Below are positions 61,464 through 64,000 of a stretch of 64,000 nt of DNA, in pieces. Both the position numbers and the translations under genes were made by a program. This stretch comes from Sinomonas atrocyanea (GTDB lineage: Bacteria; Actinomycetota; Actinomycetes; Actinomycetales; Micrococcaceae), in NCBI RefSeq assembly GCF_030811715.1, contig NZ_JAUSRH010000016.1, forward strand, positions 20,564 to 84,563, in the 5' to 3' direction. The notes under the pieces were generated by a model. It was not told the origin of the DNA. It saw only the letters and a program-made list of their open reading frames with translations, and ran no database searches. Numbering within the stretch: position 1 is the stretch's first letter; each line of letters begins with the position of its first letter.

Positions 61464-62056
61464 CGGCGGTGTCCCGCTCCGAAGGCCGCTCCCGGTGCTG
61501 CCCTGCCGGCACCGAAGGCCGAGCCGATGCGGGGTGCGCGCTTGCCCACGGTGTCATCGACTTGGGAGCGATAGTCGATCGAGCGGATGGCCCGGAGCGC
61601 GGCCTTGCGGTCCTCGCCCTCGAGCCGGTCGGGGAACAGCACGCCATCGAGGTGGTCGGTCTCGTGCTGGGCGATCCGCGCGAGGAGGCCCTCCGCCTCG
61701 AACTCGACGGGAGCCCCATCGGCATCGGAGCCCCGCACCACCGCGCGGGCGCGGCGCCGGACGGGGAACGCCACCCCGGGGATGCTCAGGCAGCCTTCGA
61801 CCATGTCCTCCTGGAACTCCTCCGAGAGCTCGAGCACCGGATTGACGACGTGGCCCCGCACGCCGTCCATCTGGTACGTGAAGACGCGCTGGCTGACGCC
61901 GACCTGTGGCGCGGCGAGGCCGGCACCGTCGACGTCCTCCATGGTCTCGAGCATGTCCGCGACGAGCCGCCTGAGGCCAGGACCGAACTCCGTCACCGGT
62001 TCGGCGACTGTGCGGAGCACGGGGTCGCCGATGATCCTGATGGGCAGGACAGCCAT
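61460..62056 (-). CDS. def: Peptide deformylase
   Basis: Removes the formyl group from nascent proteins. The 198-residue protein has motif 1 GAGLAAPQVG (about 47-56), motif 2 EGCLSIPGVAFPV with the metal Cys, and motif 3 HETDHLDGVLF (HExxH-type). A Gly/Ala-rich C-terminal tail of about 25 residues is unconserved. ATG at 62056 is chosen; the transcript probably begins near 62132 from a TAGACT at 62139-62144, giving a leader of about 75 nt. Confidence 0.96.
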   Translation of the reverse strand: MAVLPIRIIGDPVLRTVAEPVTEFGPGLRRLVADMLETMEDVDGAGLAAPQVGVSQRVFTYQMDGVRGHVVNPVLELSEEFQEDMVEGCLSIPGVAFPVRRRARAVVRGSDADGAPVEFEAEGLLARIAQHETDHLDGVLFPDRLEGEDRKAALRAIRSIDYRSQVDDTVGKRAPRIGSAFGAGRAAPGAAFGAGHRR

Positions 62057-62138
62057 GGTCGGTGCCTTTCTCGTCGGGTGGGCGCGGGTCCGGCGCCCTG
62101 GGAAGGGTGCGGCCTGCGATCTGGCCGGGGCGCCCTCA

Positions 62139-62144
62139 AGTCTA
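62139..62144 (-). promoter_or_regulatory. -10 hexamer TAGACT of the def operon
   Basis: TAGACT overlaps the stop codon of the PD-(D/E)XK gene. Unlike other genes here it is about 83 nt before the start codon, so the def mRNA should have a leader. Confidence 0.5.
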
Positions 62145-63068
62145 GAGGCCGCGCGCGGCGTGGTCAGGGGCGGGGAGGCCGACGGCGGGCTGGTCGACCG
62201 CGGGCTGCGGCGCGAGGGCAGCCGGGGGCGGTGGGGCCAGGGGCAGGAGCGTGCGGCCGGCGGAGGCTGCCTCCACCCGGGCACCCCAGACGCGTCGCAG
62301 CTGGCAGAACGTGGACCAGTGGTGCCGGCGTACCTCGGGATTGACGCGGACGGCGGCGTGCTCCGTCTCCCCCACCGCCACGGCGATGAGCAGCGGGTCC
62401 TCGCCATGGGCCCACGGTTCCCACGCGCCTGCTTCGGCGTCGAGGAGGCTCTCCTCGGCCTTCATCCCGGCGACGAGCTGCATCGCCACCTTGTTGTCGA
62501 GGGCCTTCACCCTGCCGTCCCGCGACGTGCCCTTCGTCTTGTAGTCGACGAGGCAGATGCGCCCGTTGATCCTCGCCACGAGGTCGAGCGTGCCCGCGTA
62601 CCCGAGGGAGTGGTTCCAGACGGTGAGCTCGGCGGCCACCGGTTCGACCCCGAAGGCCTGCCACCAGTGGTCCACGCTGCGCGCAAAGCCCTCTTCACCG
62701 TGCTCCCGCAGGGCTTCGAGCGTTTCCTGGAGCCGGTGCGGGCGGCCGAGGGCCTGGAGCGCCACCTGCTCGGCGTAGCTGTGGACCCGGTCGCCGCGCT
62801 CGGCCGCCGACCGGGCGTAGGCCTCCGAGGCGTCCACAGCGGTCCGAACGAGCCGCCGCATCTGGGACGGGTCCGCTGCCGCTTCGCGGAGCGCCGGGTG
62901 GTCGGCCACATGCTTGGCCGCCATGTAGCTTCGCCAACCATCCAGCTCGACCGGCTGCTGGGCGATGACGGTGGTGATCGACGGCACCGTCGGCGGTTCC
63001 TGGAACGAACGCCGGTACATGCGTCCGAACCCGTCAGGAGACGCTGCTGCGAGTTCAGGGGCTGTCAT
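62142..63068 (-). CDS. PD-(D/E)XK-fold nuclease-like protein (RecB/phage exonuclease type)
   Basis: A 308-residue soluble protein. The core GTLDLVARINGRICLVDYKTKG (about 158-179) has the D-x(n)-(D/E)xK arrangement of RecB-type nucleases, preceded by EPVAAELTVWNHSLGYA. A Gln/Ser-containing motif follows in KVAMQLVAGMKAEE. The C-terminus is Pro/Ala-rich. It is probably a DNA exonuclease or a related chromosomal protein; the role is not known. ATG at 63068 gives the full domain. It sits upstream of def on the same strand, separated by 85 nt. Confidence 0.85.
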   Translation of the reverse strand: MTAPELAAASPDGFGRMYRRSFQEPPTVPSITTVIAQQPVELDGWRSYMAAKHVADHPALREAAADPSQMRRLVRTAVDASEAYARSAAERGDRVHSYAEQVALQALGRPHRLQETLEALREHGEEGFARSVDHWWQAFGVEPVAAELTVWNHSLGYAGTLDLVARINGRICLVDYKTKGTSRDGRVKALDNKVAMQLVAGMKAEESLLDAEAGAWEPWAHGEDPLLIAVAVGETEHAAVRVNPEVRRHHWSTFCQLRRVWGARVEAASAGRTLLPLAPPPPAALAPQPAVDQPAVGLPAPDHAARGL

Positions 63069-63139
63069 GGTGAAAGCCTTTCACGGGGGTCCGACAGTCT
63101 CGGCGCGCGGATCACCGCAGGGACCGCTGCACAGAGCAA

Positions 63140-63168
63140 AGGACCCCCGGACACAGTCCGGGGGTCCT
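63140..63168 (-). terminator. Terminator of tRNA-Val(CAC)
   Basis: A perfect 12-bp stem (AGGACCCCCGGA and complement; one further pair can close the loop) 2 nt after the tRNA CCA end, followed on the minus strand by TTTGCTCTG. Confidence 0.85.
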
Positions 63169-63170
63169 GA

Positions 63171-63245
63171 TGGTGGGCGATACTGGGTTCGAACCAGTGA
63201 CCTCTTCGGTGTGAACGAAGCGCGCTACCACTGCGCCAATCGCCC
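63171..63245 (-). tRNA. tRNA-Val (anticodon CAC), CCA encoded
   Basis: Acceptor GGGCGAT/ATCGCCC, D arm GCGC...GCGC, anticodon loop TTCACAC giving CAC, T arm ACTGG-TTCGAAC-CCAGT; CCA is encoded. It reads GUG. Outside the anticodon arm it differs from the tRNA-Val(GAC) copies on the other strand by one base in the D loop and one in the T loop. Confidence 0.97.
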
Positions 63246-63357
63246 GTTCCCTGCCCGTCCGGTTTCCCGGCCCGAGCGCTTTACGACTCTAGCCCAGACG
63301 CACCCCGAGTGCCAAATCCGCGCCGGCGGCGCCCGACAGGGAGCGAGGTCGCCGGAT

Positions 63358-63387
63358 TTGTGCAATGAGCTCACGGTCCGATAGAGT
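63358..63387 (+). promoter_or_regulatory. Candidate promoter of the tRNA cluster
   Basis: TTGTGC (63358-63363) and TAGAGT (63382-63387) separated by 18 bp, giving a transcript beginning about 80 nt before the first tRNA-Gly. Confidence 0.5.
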
Positions 63388-63473
63388 CGTTACTCGTTGA
63401 AGCGGGCCTGAGACCGGCACACTGCATTCCGCGAGGAAGGCGCAGTCGGGCACGGGTTCCGCAGAAAACTCCC

Positions 63474-63546
<73 letters not shown>

Positions 63547-63584
63547 CGCAGGACACTGTCGAAGCATCATCAAGATGCCTACAC

Positions 63585-63655
63585 GGTGGGGTGGCCGAGA
63601 GGCGAGGCAGCGGCCTGCAAAGCCGTATACGCGGGTTCGAATCCCGTCCCCACCT
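63585..63655 (+). tRNA. tRNA-Cys (anticodon GCA)
   Basis: Acceptor GGTGGGG/CCCCACC, anticodon loop CTGCAAA giving GCA, T arm GCGGG-TTCGAAT-CCCGT. CCA is not encoded. It lies 38 nt after tRNA-Gly copy 1. Confidence 0.97.
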
Positions 63656-63688
63656 CGGTGGACACAACCTGCTCCCGCACGGGAGTGA

Positions 63689-63760
63689 GGGCGATTGGCG
63701 CAGCGGTAGCGCGCTTCCCTGACACGGAAGAGGTCACTGGTTCGATCCCAGTATCGCCCA
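63689..63760 (+). tRNA. tRNA-Val (anticodon GAC), copy 1
   Basis: Acceptor GGGCGAT/ATCGCCC, anticodon loop CTGACAC giving GAC. CCA is not encoded. Followed by the 23-nt spacer shared with copy 2. Confidence 0.97.
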
Positions 63761-63783
63761 CGGAGGAGCAGCAGCTCCCCCAC
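63761..63783 (+). repeat. 23-bp spacer repeat between tRNA-Val and tRNA-Gly, copy 1
   Basis: The spacer CGGAGGAGCAGCAGCTCCCC (first 20 bases) is repeated exactly at 63978-64000 at the window end. It can fold GGAGC-AGCA-GCTCC. It marks a tandem Val-spacer-Gly unit. Confidence 0.9.
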
Positions 63784-63856
<73 letters not shown>

Positions 63857-63905
63857 CTCCTTCCGTTAAGCCCACCCGGGCGCGGCAGGAAATGTGAAGG
63901 GCCCC

Positions 63906-63977
63906 GGGCGATTGGCGCAGCGGTAGCGCGCTTCCCTGACACGGAAGAGGTCACTGGTTCGATCCCAGTATCGCCCA
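63906..63977 (+). tRNA. tRNA-Val (anticodon GAC), copy 2
   Basis: Base-for-base identical to copy 1 at 63689-63760. Confidence 0.97.
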
Positions 63978-64000
63978 CGGAGGAGCAGCAGCTCCCCCAC
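63978..64000 (+). repeat. 23-bp spacer repeat, copy 2 (runs to window end)
   Basis: Identical to 63761-63783, where a tRNA-Gly starts at the next base. A third tRNA-Gly directly beyond the window is therefore expected. Confidence 0.85.

Overview
The window is a stretch of core chromosome from a high-GC Gram-positive actinobacterium. GC-rich third codon positions, WhiA, an Eis-type acetyltransferase, a mycothiol-type TIGR03085 protein, the Trp-operon membrane protein TIGR02234, an HGxxPAAW protein and a 13E12/DUF222 HNH protein all point to Actinomycetota. Gene content and order best fit Micrococcaceae (Arthrobacter/Sinomonas-like); the genus is inferred, not shown. I see no prophage, insertion sequence, CRISPR array or integrated element.

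Layout. 1-10.9 kb, almost all minus strand: gap (truncated by the window edge), sodA, whiA, yvcK, rapZ, uvrC, a lysophospholipid acyltransferase, a HAD phosphatase and uvrA. 10.9-19.7 kb: small regulators and enzymes (GntR, MBL hydrolase, amidohydrolase, trans-aconitate-type methyltransferase, DUF3516 helicase, GNAT, alpha/beta hydrolase, HNH). 19.8-32.9 kb: MFS exporter, uvrB, coaE, yigZ, rpsA, a polysaccharide deacetylase lipoprotein, eis, polA, a thioesterase and a DHFR-like reductase. 33-37.4 kb: an acidic disordered protein, a Pit phosphate transporter with a coupled small membrane protein, tRNA-Leu, a PdtaR-type ANTAR regulator and pyk. 37.5-43.6 kb: gltB-gltD. 44-50.2 kb: hisI and trpE-membrane protein-HGxxPAAW protein-trpC-trpB-trpA. 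50.3-53.4 kb: two plus-strand genes, then hisF, hisG, hisE. 53.5-58.1 kb: an FMN riboswitch controlling pnuC/ribM-ribD-ribE-ribB-ribA-ribH. 58.2-63.1 kb: rpe, rsmB, fmt, def and a PD-(D/E)XK nuclease. The last kilobase is a tRNA cluster with a repeated Val-Gly unit that appears to continue past the window.

The genes form coherent modules: all three nucleotide-excision-repair subunits plus Pol I; riboflavin synthesis and uptake under one riboswitch; tryptophan and histidine synthesis; GOGAT nitrogen assimilation; and translation maturation (rpsA, fmt, def, rsmB). Many operon junctions are ATGA/GTGA overlaps.

The strongest non-annotation signal is promoter architecture. At least 17 genes on both strands carry a TAGRCT-like -10 hexamer only 6-8 nt before the start codon, which predicts leaderless mRNAs. 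At uvrA this is combined with a perfect TCGAA-N6-TTCGA LexA-type box over the -35. I found no convincing evidence of a wholly new biological system in this window.
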